Positions 25,601 to 38,024 of a stretch of DNA of 64,000 bases are shown here, piece after piece. Source of the DNA: Trogon surrucura (Eukaryota > Chordata > Aves > Trogoniformes > Trogonidae); contig CM036633.1 of assembly GCA_020746105.1 (NCBI GenBank), forward strand, positions 8,664,501 through 8,728,500, in the 5' to 3' direction. The notes beneath the pieces are model-generated. The model had not been told where the DNA came from. It did no database searches and worked only from the letters and a program-made list of their open reading frames with translations. The first letter of the stretch is position 1; the number at the start of each line of letters is the position of its first letter. Position numbers and translations under genes: made by a program.

Positions 25601-28198
25601 ATTTGAGTCTAGGGACAAGATTTGCACAGGGCAAGTGAATAAAAGTTGGGAAATGTTTCCTTTTTTCCTGATGGGGATTTCCAGCACTTGTGTTCAGCAA
25701 GTCAGGATTAACAGTGAAAATCTCAAGGCAGAGCCTAAGTCTCCACTGGACAGTCAATAAGAGAGAGATTCAGGTTGAACCCTGGGTGTGAAAGCACTTG
25801 GAGTGCTTGCAAGGGGCTCACATTACAGGGTCAGTGCCAGCTATGCAGAAACATCCTTTTATTGAAACGATTGATCTCAGAGAGGGAGAAGACAATTTCC
25901 TCCAAACCCCGGAGATGCTGTGCTCCCCTCCTAAATGATTTTGTAGTTTCTCTGCAAGTAAGCAGTGTATACTTGATGCCCAGAGGCTGAGGGTAACCTC
26001 GCAGGAGTGCAGTGATTGGGCTGCTTTCTGCAGGCTGTCCTTGCAGAGGGAACACACCAAAGTCACAAGGCCTGGGACTACCCAGCTCCCAGAACAAGTA
26101 ACGACAGTTTTGCTGTTGCAGTAAAACCTGCTGCCTTGGGCCCAGCATGGATCTGGGGGAGGAGGGACAGCTTAAAGCTGTCTGGTGCTGCCCTTGTGCT
26201 GGGATTCATGGGTTTTGCTCAGGATTCCTATTCGATTCTCCAAGCTCCTAGGGAGCAAATGGGAAAGGCCACTCCAGCTGGACACCAGCACGTCCCACTG
26301 CCTCAGCTGGGCAGGAGGAACTTTCTGGAGCTGCAGGCGCCATCAGTCACACTGAGGGGACAGTCACCTTCGACATAAACCTGTAAGTGGAAGCCTGCAA
26401 GTAGATGATTAACTCAGAAAACTGAGTTAATCTGGGATGCTTTTAGTGTGGTGCAAGTGCAGAAAGATCCGGCAGTGAATTGCTTCCCTGGGTGCCCAGG
26501 GCTGGCCGAGGAATGACATGCACCTTTCCAAGTTGGTATTAGATTGCTTAATTTTCTGCCTAAATGCTTTTCCCTCTAAGTGGAGCTCTGGTTGGATCTC
26601 ATCCTGCTGCTGCTCAGACTTCAACCTTGTATGTGCTGGCAATTACGTTGTGTAGACATTTACAGAGTTTCCACTCTGCCCAGAGCAGCTAGAAAGTCCA
26701 AGTGAGCAGCTGGTGGTCACAGGGACTTCTTACACCCTTCTCATGGGTAGCATCTACTGCTGTGAGGCTGCGCTGGCAGCGCTTGGTGCTCTGCGCTGCG
26801 ACCAGGCACGATGAGTAGGGAGAGGGTGTAAAGCGAGCACCTTGTGAATTAGTTTTGCCAAGAAAAGCAAGTTGATGCTGCTAAACTACACCATGCAAAT
26901 GAGGACATTCAAATGTGTTAGAGTGGTCCATTCTACCCTGGTGCCAAAGCAGAACTGAGAGAGAACATCCACCAGCGGGGAGAGCATAAGGAAAAGCAGG
27001 TTGAGGGAGGGTGCAACTGCCTTCCCCCTTTCCCCCCTCCTTCCTCAAGCCCCTGCTCCCCACAGGACACTGCTCTCAGTTCTCCCCCAGCGTGCAGGTA
27101 AGGACCTTGGGGAAGGAGGCAGGAATACTTTGGGCATTAAACATCCCAGCAAGCAAGCTAACAGCTATTGAAACATATAATTAAACCATTATTTTCTCTT
27201 GCCCCCTCTTTTTTTTTTTCTTCACCTGAACACAATATTTTTCCATTTATTTGTTATCAGTGAAGGGAGGGGATATACCGAAACACGTCTGCTGTTCTGC
27301 TCTACTACCCCCTATTAACTTCCCAAGCACTTGGGAACCTTTGGCTCAGCTGCACAAAATAACAAGGAAGCTAATTAGGTCGATAAAACTCGGTGATTGA
27401 AGCAGGCACTTCAAGAAAGGGGATAACTTTATACTACTATTTTTTTGCTGTTAATACATGTGTTCACCCTCAACTTCTTCACTGCCTGCACTGCTGGCAG
27501 CATGGGTCAGGTTTAGCTACAGCTGAAGAAGGAAGGTCTCAGCCAGGAGCAGTGATGATCAGGGTGACAATTCCTTTCTGTCCCCAGCTGTGGGGTCTCC
27601 TCCTGAGTGTGATGAACAGCTTGTTGCAAGTCCCCTTGCCTGCACAGGTCCTCCTCGGTGCACACAGCACATGTCTCACAGTAGAGGCATTTAATATGCC
27701 GCCAGGATGGCACATGAGCACTTCTTGACCTCATTGCAAAGAGAGTTTGGGCCAAGTCCATCTGCTGATGAGGACACAGGGACAGGCAGAGGCATGCAAA
27801 GGTTGCAGAACACCTCCACCTCTGAACCGCTGGTCCTCATGTCCAAACGTGCAGCGCCTGCTGCAGTCTGCAGATGGCCAAGACTTCTAAAGAAAATTTA
27901 TATTAAAAGGCTAATGCTAATCAATAAAATCTGTAACTGAAGAAATGGTAGTCAAGTGAGATTACCAACCTGATGCCATCATCAGCCCCCTGCCCAGCAG
28001 CTTCGGTCAGTGCTGCCCGTGGCATTAATGAAACTACTTCTCATGGTGGTGGGGCTGGGGAGTTGCTCACTACTGGCTTGGGGATAGCAGGGTGCCAGGA
28101 GCGTGTTGCAGAGCTGTCCTCCTCAGGAACTGAAGAAGCCAGGCACACATTCATAAGCCAAAATTCAATCTCACTTGTATTTGCGTCTTGCTTTGCAG
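22601..28198. other. no recognisable gene; upstream region of the opsin gene
   Basis: I find no coding exon between the CpG island and the opsin start exon. If the opsin uses the CpG island as its promoter, this 6 kb would be its first intron. No known repeat was recognised. Confidence 0.45.
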
Positions 28199-28286
28199 AT
28201 GGGAAACGCATCCAACGCCTCGGTGTTCATCTCCACCTTATCGGAGAGAGAAGACCTGATTTTTGGCACACTCTATTTAGTCTTTG
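28199..28286 (+). CDS. OPN5L1: opsin coding exon 1
   Basis: Encodes residues 1-29 and the first base of codon 30: the extracellular N-terminus and start of TM1. The ATG follows a polypyrimidine tract and AG (cttgctttgcag) directly, so a non-coding exon probably lies upstream. The donor is GTAAG at 28,287. A second ATG is not needed; this start gives the expected short N-terminus. Confidence 0.85.
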
Positions 28287-31200
28287 GTAAGAAAAGACAG
28301 CCTGTTATTCTTCTCTTTCTGCTGTGGGCAGCCCAGGCACCTGCCCGCCAGAGACCTTCAGGCCTTTTGCAGTCACTGATGCTTCCAGAAGCGCTCAGCC
28401 ATTAGCCGAAAAATTAAACTGGCTCTTCCCATGTTAGCCTTCCTCAAGTTACCTAAAGAGTGATCTGACCAGAGCTTGGTGACTGCATTTCTCTCCCTGT
28501 GGAACTGCAAGCACCAGTTATGTTTTTAAATATTTGGAAATTTGAAGAGCAACTTTTGAGGGATGTGCTGTAACTTGCATTGCAGCTACTTGCTGTGGGA
28601 CGGGTAGGGACTGTCTGTTAACATTGCCAGCTTCGTGACTGTTGAAGGCGATTTGGACCTTCAGCTGGCCCTTGCTTGCAGCAGATGATGATGGTGAATG
28701 TCCTATTATTTGGAGTTAATGGCACTGAAAAGTCAACAAGCAAAACAGGGGTGGGGACATGCTCTGAGATGACCTAGCCCTGGTTGTTGTGAGCCAGATT
28801 GTTGTGAACAATGGGCAAAGAAAAACCTTTGCACTTTCTGAGCCCTGAGTAAGTTGTCTCCTGAATGCTGGAAGAGTTTTTCATGCCTGCGGAGATGGGG
28901 AACCTAATGGATGCCAATGCTGCTGGGACTGCCAGCAATCCTATGGGCAGCTACATCTCCTAGGAGTTAGTAAAGCTAATAAAATGTGCTTAGTACAGAT
29001 GTGAGACTAGCTCTGTGGGAAAAACACCTTGCAAAGCTGGGAAGAAGGACAAATATTTCAGTACTCTCCCCTCCAGCCACTCCAAAGCCTCCAAAGCTCT
29101 GGATTTGGCCACGTCCTGTGTCAGAATCCTGTTCCTGATGGGAACTTTAGTGTTGGCTATTCGGCAGCTTTGGAAGCTTGTTCTTACTATGATGTTTAAT
29201 TTATAGCCTAATCCATTTGGGAGAAACTCTTGTCCTACCCAGCCTGCCCCAGGAGCAGCAGATTCCCCTTCTGAGGACACTGAAACCATTTTTCAATGAA
29301 AGCACAATTATGTAATAAAAGAAGAGAGAAAGCCCTTGTTATAACATTTTAATCACCATTGTTGTTTTAAATACACTAATAGCAAACAAAGAGCCTCTTT
29401 TTGTTTAGTCTGGATTTTCCTTGATCTTCATAATGCCTTTCTTCTTGTTTATTTTGTTACCATGATATTGGACAACACAGATTCACAGGAGTGACATTGC
29501 CATGAAAAAATTAAAAAGGCAAAGCGGCCCAACTCCTTGGCCTCGCATCAGAAGAGCAACTGCACAAAGCTCCTGTTATTTATCTAGCTGGAAGGAAGAG
29601 CCCCCCCTTGCTCCTTCCAGCTGGAAGAAGTCACTCTGGGCAGATCCTGTACCCAAGCCCATTGCAGTGTCATACCAAATGTCTCTGTAGGATCTCAGGA
29701 AGGGGAAGGGATCAAATTCAATGTAAAGCAGTTCCAGATGTGCTCACAGAGCTCTGCAGGTCCTGTGGACTCCCCTGCTCAGCATGCTCTGGAGAGGGAA
29801 GCCTGGAGCCCTCTCCACTCTCTGCAGAAATCTCTGGTGTTTGCTTCCAAACATCTCAAGAGGACCCTGGCACCTTTCCCAGCTCTGTTACATAGAGCAC
29901 TGTTCCTCTGTCTTCTCTGCAGGCATCGTGTCCCTCTCTGGGAACTCGCTGCTCCTGCTGGTGGCCTATCAGAAGAGGTCCATGTTGAAGCCTGCCGAGT
30001 TCTTCATTGTCAACCTAGCCATCAGTGACCTGAGCATGACAGTGACACTCTTCCCCTTGGCCACCTCATCCTTCTTTGCACACAGGTACCTTGTGGAAGT
30101 GGCTCTGTGCTGGCCAACGGCTCTGGGTGCAGTTCGCAAACCTTGTCTTGAAGTGGGGAGATCCCTAATGGGGTATGGAGGCACCCGAGGGGTCAGTCTG
30201 GTAGCACTGAGGCACAGTGTGACCTCATGGACCCCCATCCCACAGCTTTGCTGTTCTCTGTCTCTCCAGTTTATCACACCGACCTGCTGCAAGAGGGGTT
30301 TGATGATTGTGGTGGTGGGTTTCTGAGCTGGCACTCATGTGACACAGGCACTGCAGTGGTGTGTGCCGGTGTGGGTCAGGGCAGCTCCTGCACCCATGGC
30401 TCCATCTGTGCTTGTCACTGGGGTGCTCCGAGAACAAATTAGGGGCGAGATCCTGCCTGTGTTTTCTTGGGCAATCAGATGCTGGTATTGGTGCAGCCCA
30501 TTGCAGCCACACCACACATGGCCAGCTCTGCCTGTGGTGTGGGACCAGCAGCTGAGGCCCTGTTGCCAGGAGAGTAGCTGGCAAATACCCAGCCTTCCTC
30601 CAGAGCAGGGAGCATGGAGGAAATTCCCATCCAGCCACCCTGGGCAGGGGGAAAGGGCTGGGTTTATTCGCAGGCTTTCCCTTGCAGGTGGCTGTTCAAC
30701 CAGGCAGTCTGCACCCTCTACGCTTTCTGCGGGGTCTTGTTCGGGCTCTGCAGCCTCACCAGCCTGACAGTGCTCAGCACGGTTTGCTGCCTGAAGGTCT
30801 GTTACCCAGCGTATGGTAGGTGCTGGGACGCATTGTCTGATCTTTGCTTACCCCCCTTTCTGTTAACATAACCCTCATTTTTATGGGCCAGACCCTCTTC
30901 TGGGACAGCTTTGCCGCAGGGCAACTTATTCCCAGTGAGTATACCAGTGCAGCAGACTATGAAGCCTTTTTATCGCTCATATATTCAGCCCCCTCCACCC
31001 TCATGGGACTACAGAGCCCTGGCACCATGTGCCCATGCCCTGTGCATGCATTTCAGCCATCCTCTGCTTCACTCTAGGGCTCAGGAGCACCATCCAGAAA
31101 AGTGTCAGGGGGGTTGTCCTCCCTCTGTAGAACAGTCCTGGCTGCTGTATCACAGCAGGTTGCAGGGTTTTGAACATCCATGCACAGACTTGAGCTTAGG

Positions 31201-34200
31201 CCAGAGCAGACTCTGTGTTTGGGAAGCGACAAGCTCTGGCAGTGCAAGGAAGAGCTGCTTTCCCTTGTCCCTGGTGGGAGAACCGTAGGCTAAATGTATT
31301 TAATTCACTGAAATAATTAATGCAGGAGGGCTGCTTGTACAGTTTTATAGCTCACTTCTGCAGCCTTATTTGCACCTGGACTTCCTCTGCAGAGCTAATG
31401 TGAACGTTTGCACTTCTAAACTTGGGCAGCAGCTCTTTGTAGGGCAGTGCAGAGAGCACCTGAGGAAGCAAGGGGATTCAGGGGTGTCCCCTACACAATT
31501 ACAGCTCCTCCTTGGAATTGTTTCTTAATTTCCTCACATAATGCTCCTTCTAGCATGTATCTTCCAAACAGACTGCTGATTAAAACCGAAAAAAAATAGA
31601 AATAAAATGGGAAGTCAAAGATCTTAGTTTGCTTTGCAGACCAGCACCCCAGGATACATCCTCTTTCCCCCTCCCGTGGCTCGCTGCCATCTGCCCCGAG
31701 CCTGTGGCCGTTGCCAACCGCCAGCGTGCTTTGTCCCCAGCAGCTCACAGTGCCTCAAGGACGATGCTGGAGCAGAGTCATCTTGATTATGTGCCAGCAC
31801 AACACCTCAGGAGATCACTAAAAGGTGGAAGGAAAGATAAAGATAAAAGTTGGCTGTTAAAAGGGAGCATAGTTACTGGTGGCTTTTTCCTGCACAGGTT
31901 CTGTTCTCTAGAGTAGCCAGCGCTTGGCAGCCTGGCAAAGCTTATCTCCCCGTGACACCTCAGTCCATTTTCTGTGAGGAAATAGCTAATCTCAATGTGC
32001 TTTTAATTGCTTAGTTTCAAAGAAAAATGTTACTCCTTTGTATGGCTGAAGATTTAGCACTTCATATAGAGTTCTAAGAAGACCAGGCAGTTTTAAATTT
32101 GATGAGGGGTGGGACAGAAAGGAAAAAAAAAACCCCAGACAACTCCCCCAGTGCTTCAGTCTGCCAGAGAGGAAAAGGTCTCCTTCAACTGACGGTGTCT
32201 GGGATGGCGTTGAGCAGTCCCTGCCCTGTGCCCAGGCTGCTGCAGTCAAGCAGTCTCCCTCAACTGCCCTCAGGGCCGTGGGAGCAGCCGTATCCCTGCA
32301 AGGCTGTGGGCTCAGTGTCCCCCACATGCCACAAGCAGCCACACGACCTCCCAACCTTTCCTCCCGAAGCTGAGAGGCTGCACTTGCTGCCCAGACTGGG
32401 GCAAACCCTTGCGTTTCTCTCGGCTCCTTGCTCTGGCTGCCCACCGAAGGGGACAGGGGGATGTCTCTGCATTCTGGGGCCTGGGGGTGAGTGGGAAAAC
32501 CGTCCTCACCCCGATCCCTTTGCCACAGGCAACAAGTTTTCACCCTGCCACGCTGGAGTGCTGCTGCTCTGCGTCTGGGTGTACGCCCTGATGTTTGCCA
32601 CAGCTCCCTTGGCCGAGTGGGGCAGCTATGGCCCCGAGCCCTACGGCACAGCCTGCTGCATCACGTGGGAAGCCTCGAGCAGGGAGGCCACGCTCTACAT
32701 CCTCGCCCTCTTCATCTTCTGCTACCTTCTCCCCTGCCTCCTCATCCTCGTCTCCTACTCGCTGATCCTTTGGACGGTGCAGGTGTCCCGGAGAGCCGTG
32801 AGGCAGCACACGTCGCCCCAGCGCAGAGCCCGCAGTGCACACAGCCTGGTTGTGAAGGTAGGGGAGGGCTCGGGGTGTCCCCTGCCCCAGCCCACCGCCC
32901 TGTGGGCAGGCAAATGTGGCAGGAGCACTTCTGCCAGGATGTCTGCTGCTCGTGATGAATCCTCCAGGTGTTTGTGTCAGTGTGGGTAATAACATATTTC
33001 TCCTCGTTTAAAGCCATCAGGTGGAGGAGTTTTCATTTTAAATTACATTGGAAAAGAGCATAAAAGGAGCTTGCATGAGTCATTGTTCCCCAGACTACAA
33101 ACTAATACTATAATTTGCCAAGGATATGTCAAAAAAAAAAAGCGGATACCCTTTAAAAAAAACACCACACACATGGAAGAAAACAGCTTGCAAGCCTGGC
33201 CTCGAAGTAAATGCTCATGTCTGTTTAGAGGAGGGGGTCCTGACCCTGGCCTGTTTCTGCACACTGGCACGGAGGCTGCTGGAGGGATTTTGAGTGCTAC
33301 CAAAAGGCCATTGGAGTCTGATGCTCACCTCGTCTCAGCCAGGTCACTGAGTCCTTCATACCCATCTGCCACAGTGGACTGAGGCAATTCCTGAGTTTCC
33401 CAGGTGGGATGGGGTGTGAGTGCAGGTTTATGCGCCCACACTGGGATGTACTGAGTTGCTGCCCCGATGTCTGAGCCCCTGATGCTGCAGTGCGACAGGT
33501 CCTGAAGGCTGAGCATCTTTGCCTGGGGATGTGGCCGACTGCTCGGGGTCCTGCTGCACATGGCTGAGTTCTGGGGGGTGTGTGTCAGCATCCCACATGT
33601 GCTGCAGGGGGCTCATGGCACTGCTGTCTCCATCTCTTCCCTTCCAGATGAGTATTGCTGTGTGCCTGGGCTTTCTGGCTGCTTGGACCCCTTACGCTGT
33701 CATTGCCCTGTGGGCAGTCCTCGGCGATGCCAGCCAGATGCCGGCGCTGGCCTTTGTGCTGTCGTCTGTCTTTGCCAAGTCCTCAACGCTCTACAACCCC
33801 CTGGTGTACCTGCTCTTCAAGCCCAACTTCCAGAAGTTCCTCTCCAAGGACATGGTGCTCCTCCGGGCCATCCGCACCCTCCTCTGCTGCGGCTGCCCAA
33901 GCGCTGTGCTCCAGCCCTTCCCATCCCCAGGCTTCAGTGACCACCCTGGGGCTTGCAGAAACTGCGGCGACACTTTTGAGTGCTTCAGTAACTACCCCAA
34001 GTGCCACAAACTCCCCCAGGCACCTGGCAGCTCACCCCGGCGTGCTCCTCTGGCTATCCTGGCCGATGGAGCTGCTTGCCAGCCAGGGGTGAAGAGGACG
34101 GTGCAAGTGATGGTGCTTGTCACACGGAAAAGGTCAGGCCTGGGTGCTGCGAGTGTGGCAGGGGAAGCCCTGCCATCGAGCATCATGAAAGACCTTCTCT

Positions 34201-34202
34201 GA
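28199..34202 (+). CDS. OPN5L1: OPN5-like opsin, most likely OPN5L1 (5 coding exons, 420 aa)
   Basis: Joining 28199-28286, 29923-30085, 30688-30815, 32529-32857 and 33648-34202 gives 1,263 nt with GT-AG junctions and unbroken phase. The product is a seven-helix retinal-binding GPCR. Two N-glycosylation sequons (N3, N6) sit at the N-terminus. The TM3 and loop-2 disulfide cysteines are C92 and C169. Y95 and E163 occupy the Tyr113 and Glu181 positions. K280 in TM7 (A-K-S-S-T) is the retinal Schiff-base lysine, followed by N286-P-x-x-Y290. The DRY motif after TM3 is replaced by V116-C-C. C170 next to C169 is the residue I associate with OPN5L1, where the equivalent Cys188 forms a thiol adduct with retinal and the dark, all-trans form is active. 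Helices align with OPN5 throughout (H-R-W-x-F, W-G-x-Y-x-P-E-P). The tail is long, about 130 residues, and cysteine-rich. The assignment to OPN5L1 rather than another OPN5-like group is from memory. Confidence 0.88.
29923..30085 (+). CDS. OPN5L1: opsin coding exon 2
   Basis: Encodes TM1, the first cytoplasmic loop (Q-K-R-S-x-L-K-P-A-E-F) and TM2 (N-L-A-I-S-D-L), ending in F-F-A-H-R. The acceptor is tcttctctgcag and the donor GTACC. The conserved TM1 Asn and TM2 Asp of class A GPCRs are both present. Confidence 0.92.
30688..30815 (+). CDS. OPN5L1: opsin coding exon 3
   Basis: Encodes residues 84 (part) to 127 (part): W-L-F-N, the disulfide C92, Y95 and TM3, ending V-C-C-L-K-V-C-Y-P-A-Y-G. OPN5 has D-R-Y-L-K-I-C-Y at the same place, so the ionic-lock triplet is lost. 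The acceptor is ctttcccttgcag and the donor GTAGG. Confidence 0.92.
32529..32857 (+). CDS. OPN5L1: opsin coding exon 4
   Basis: Encodes TM4, extracellular loop 2 with P-E-P-Y-G-T-A-C-C (E163, C169, C170), TM5 and the third cytoplasmic loop up to V-V-K. The acceptor is tttgccacag and the donor GTAGG. The exon ends in phase 0. Confidence 0.92.
33648..34202 (+). CDS. OPN5L1: opsin coding exon 5 (terminal)
   Basis: Encodes TM6 (A-A-W-T-P-Y-A), TM7 with the retinal lysine K280, the N-P-L-V-Y motif and helix 8. Then follows a cytoplasmic tail with a probable palmitoylation cluster (C316, C317, C319) and four further cysteines (C339, C342, C348, C355). TGA is at 34,200-34,202. The acceptor is tcccttccag. 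Confidence 0.92.
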   Translation: MSIAVCLGFLAAWTPYAVIALWAVLGDASQMPALAFVLSSVFAKSSTLYNPLVYLLFKPNFQKFLSKDMVLLRAIRTLLCCGCPSAVLQPFPSPGFSDHPGACRNCGDTFECFSNYPKCHKLPQAPGSSPRRAPLAILADGAACQPGVKRTVQVMVLVTRKRSGLGAASVAGEALPSSIMKDLL

Positions 34203-37200
34203 GCTCAGCCATGCCTGGCTGTTTCCTACGAGTGCACTGGAAGACAAACCCAAACACAACATTTCTCTCGCCTACATATCCGATGGGTCCCCAGCACATC
34301 CTGCAGATGAAGTGACATGAAAATTTAAGAACAACCTTGCCTCCCTTTCTGGTTTGGCTCTTGCAACTCTGAGCCTAGTCTTTGCACTTGCCAAAAAAAA
34401 AAAAAAAAAAAGACCCCCAGTGCCTGAAATCTGCCTAGGGTGAAAGTCCAGGGTGCAGTTCTCCTGTGGCTTGCTCTCTGGACCTTTGGCCTTTGTTTTT
34501 CCGTCATGGTGCTCTGATGACCAAGAAGAAGCTTGGTTGTCTTAAGAAACTCTGCATGGCAGGGAGGATTGGGAGGCAGGAGGCCCCAGAAGCCATCCTA
34601 CCTCCAGCACCAGCTCCCGCAGCCCCTGCTGACCATATCCTTTCCTATCAGGGAGCGGGACCGCGCCGCTCAGCTACCTCACTTGGGATTATGGAACATC
34701 TTTATATACCTCTTGAGACTACTCTCCGCCCGGGCTGGGTTACCCCACTCCCTCAATTTGAATGCAAACCCACCACCGCCTATAGATCAAAATGGGAGCT
34801 TGTCTTTAGAGTAAAGATTTGGGGTTAAAATAATCCCAGTGCAAGTAATAGCCGTCCCATGTTGTGCTCTCCAGGCAGGGAATGGCAGATCTGTGGCTGA
34901 GCCCATCCTGGAGCCGTGGCGGGGGCAGCTCGTGCCATCGGCACTGCTGTGTCAGGGAGCAGCTGACTGCATCCCGTGGGCTTTGTAGTCGGCGTTTGGA
35001 GACCGGTGTGGCAGGTCACCCATGGGAACAGTCTGAGGTGAAAGGGATCACGAAGCTGTGAAAGGGCCTGATGCAAAGGCATCAGTAGAAAAGTGCCCCC
35101 ACTGTCCGCTGTGGGAGCGGTGATGCTCACCTGGGGCTGAGCTCAGGGGCTCCCCGTCCCACCCCTGCACTGAGCTGCTTGTGTTCCCAGCCTTGGGCAT
35201 GGCAGGCGCTGGTTTTGCTTTGCAGGGACTGAATAACACAGCCATGGTGCTGAGAGGTTGGTTATGCCCCCAAAAATTAAAAGATGCATTCGAGGTGATG
35301 CAGAGCTGGGAAACGTGCTGCCCTCCAGCATGCAACCAGCCAGCCACTCGTGGGAGCACTTTACATTGTCGCTGGTTAACAAACAAAACCACACCACAAC
35401 CCATCACTAGAGCTGCAGCCTTAAATCACGGATGTGCTAAATGGGAATTGGGAACCATTTTCTGCAGTGAATGCTGTGAAACAGCCACTGTCCCCGATGT
35501 CATCGCTGGGTGCGCCCTGCCTGCCAGCCCTGCCTGTGAGCCAAGCCTGAGCTCTCTCTCCTCCCTCCACTCTCCAGATACAGATATTGCTATTTTTAGC
35601 AGTCGCTCTCAGAACTGGGATGTATCACTGCCTTTTCTTAGCACAGGTACAGCAGCCGCTTCAGCCGTTTAAGCTGCAAACTCACTACTGCTGAATGTAG
35701 GCATTAAAAATACCGAGTTTTTTGACCTTGATATTATGGCTCAATTCCAGCATCAGCGGCACCAGGGCTGCTGTGAGCTCTGCGGTGGGGAAAGGTGTTC
35801 CTGTGTGCCGGGACACCCAGCGAAGGGTGCTGAGGCGCGGATAGTCTTGCCCTTGCTTTCCCTGTGTGTACCATCATCACCGGCTGCTGCTGCGCAGCTC
35901 TGATCAGCGCACGACAGCATGGCAGTCATGGCACTTGCTTTTGCCCCATGGTCATTTCCACTTAGCCACTTTAACTAGCAGTTTCCCCATGACAGGAGAG
36001 AGCCTGTGACAAGAGAGAGTCATCGCTACCTCTGGGGTGCACTTGCATCTTCCCAGGATTGTTTTGCCCACATGTGATACCTGCAGGTGCAGAGGGTTGG
36101 GGCAGGGCAGGGTTTATGCACAAGAGCCAAGTAATAACTGCAAGGCCACGCAGGGAGCGATGCTCCTGCCTTCGCTTCCTATGCCTGCTATGCAAAAAAT
36201 CCCCCCAACCCAAAGATGTGCAATATTTGCAAAAGGCTGCAAACAAAATCAGGGCATCCAGTGAAGAGAGAGGAGAAAGTTTCCAATGTGAGTGCAGGTT
36301 TCTAGGAGGGCTGGTCCCTGCCCAGCCCAGGGCACGGCTGCTCAGCCCCTTCCCACCCTGCAGCTCAGGGTGCTGCTCCTCGTGCCCTGTCCCAGGCACC
36401 CTCAAATCAAAAGCACTCAGTGTCTCTTCTGAGCAGTCATCGTGTTTCAGAAATTGTACATTTTAAAAGTAAATTCACTCATGCAAAACTGGTGTTGGAC
36501 TTGGTTCTGTCAGTGGCCGCGCTCGGGTGTAAGTGGAGCTATCGCTGCTGTGCAGGGGCAGGCTTTGCGCTGTGGGTGAGTGATCCGCCCATCGGCTGGG
36601 GCACGGTGTCTCGGGGCAAACGAACTTCTCCTTCCCCAGCAGCCAACCTTGCTCCTGCCAGTCCACAGGCTGGACTGCACCTTGAGCTGCCACCTCAGCC
36701 CAGCCCCAGCCATCTTTGCTGCCCATCGCTGCCCTGGGAGGAGAGGAGCCTCCAGAAAGGTGGCCAAGGGTTGATTTCCCACCAGAGGACACAGACTCAG
36801 AGGGCTGCTGCCATCACCTGGGGCGTGTACCAGCATGGCCACCCTAGGATGGCTGGGGACCAAGAACATGACCCTAACCAGGCCGGGCCTTTGGGCTGTG
36901 ACGAGCTCAGCGACACGGCGTGGTCCAGGCAGTGACGCAGTATTGAGTTCCTGCTTTGCTTGCCAGCCCCTCTGGCCTACCTCTTTGTCCTCTGCTTGAT
37001 TGAAAATACTGAGACCCAGAAATTACCTAAAGGAGACAGCGAATAAAAATTCTGCAAATCCCTCAGGTCCTTTATTACTCCAGGAAAACACCAGACCAGC
37101 ATGTTTATCTTTAGTTTGGTGTAAGAATGCATGACATTGATACTCAGGGTGCTTTAATCCACATTCAGACAGAGACTCTCCTGCTGCTGGAGCGTCCAGG

Positions 37201-38024
37201 CAGTGGCATTGCAGCCACTTAGCAAAATCTTAATTTAATTACAATTTAATTAACTCCAGGCACTGTGGCCAGGCCAAACAGCAGCTCCAGGATCCCTCCC
37301 CAGCACGATGGGGCTGCCGTGACCCAGGTGCTCACAACCTGGGGTGAGGCACAGCTGGTACCAGTTTAACCAGTGTCCCCAGCTGGGAATGTGTCATCAG
37401 CTCCCACCAATGACCTGATGATTTAAACCCCCTCCTCCCTACAGGGGCACTTCCTGGGGTGAGTTTGGACTGTGAGGAGGATGGTGCTTTGCCCTTCAGG
37501 GCTAAGGTAGGCTCTGTGCTGGCTGCAGTGGTCGAGCAGGGTTTGGGAGGTGCTTGCTGGGTATGAGAACCCATTTCTTCAGCTTTAGGGGGTGCTGCAG
37601 GCTGAGCTCCAGCTCTGGGCTGGGTGGCTTGGGGTTGTAGGGCTGTGTTGCTGCTCTGCAAGGTCCTGGTTCTGGTGCAGGGAGCAAGCCAGGGCTGCCT
37701 TGGTTTGGGTTGGAAGCCTGGGGGGCATGCTATGGCCTCTGTGTTGCCCACTTGGTGCTGGCTGAGAGGACTTGTGTCTTTTCCTAGTGAGGACTTTATT
37801 TTCAAGTAGCCTTTGTAGTCTGATCAACCTCTTGAGCTTGAAGATGCTGAGGCAGGTACAGACATATCTGCTCCATTGATCTAAACATAAGCAATATAGA
37901 GTTACCAAAAACCCAGTCTGAGCCAGAAAGCCTGCAACAAGAAATCCTTCTCAAGGAGAGAAATTCCTTCCCAAAGGCAAGCTGGCAGAGTCCAGTTACA
38001 ATTATAAGGGAAAAACATGGAATA
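34203..38024. other. opsin 3' flank and intergenic region
   Basis: The opsin 3' UTR must begin at 34,203, but its end is unclear. An ATTAAA variant lies at 35,276-35,281 and the first canonical + strand AATAAA at 37,042-37,047. A 19-base poly-A run lies at 34,393-34,411. Apart from these I see no gene or known repeat. Confidence 0.45.

Noticed and set aside
32099-32989. A 296-codon + strand frame overlapping opsin exon 4.
   Set aside because: Only the part after the acceptor at 32,528 is real opsin coding sequence. The rest is intron read through in a GC-rich stretch.
34393-34411. A 19-base poly-A run after the opsin gene, as if the tail of a processed pseudogene.
   Set aside because: No retrocopied gene sequence precedes it and no target duplication was seen; a simple homopolymer is more likely.
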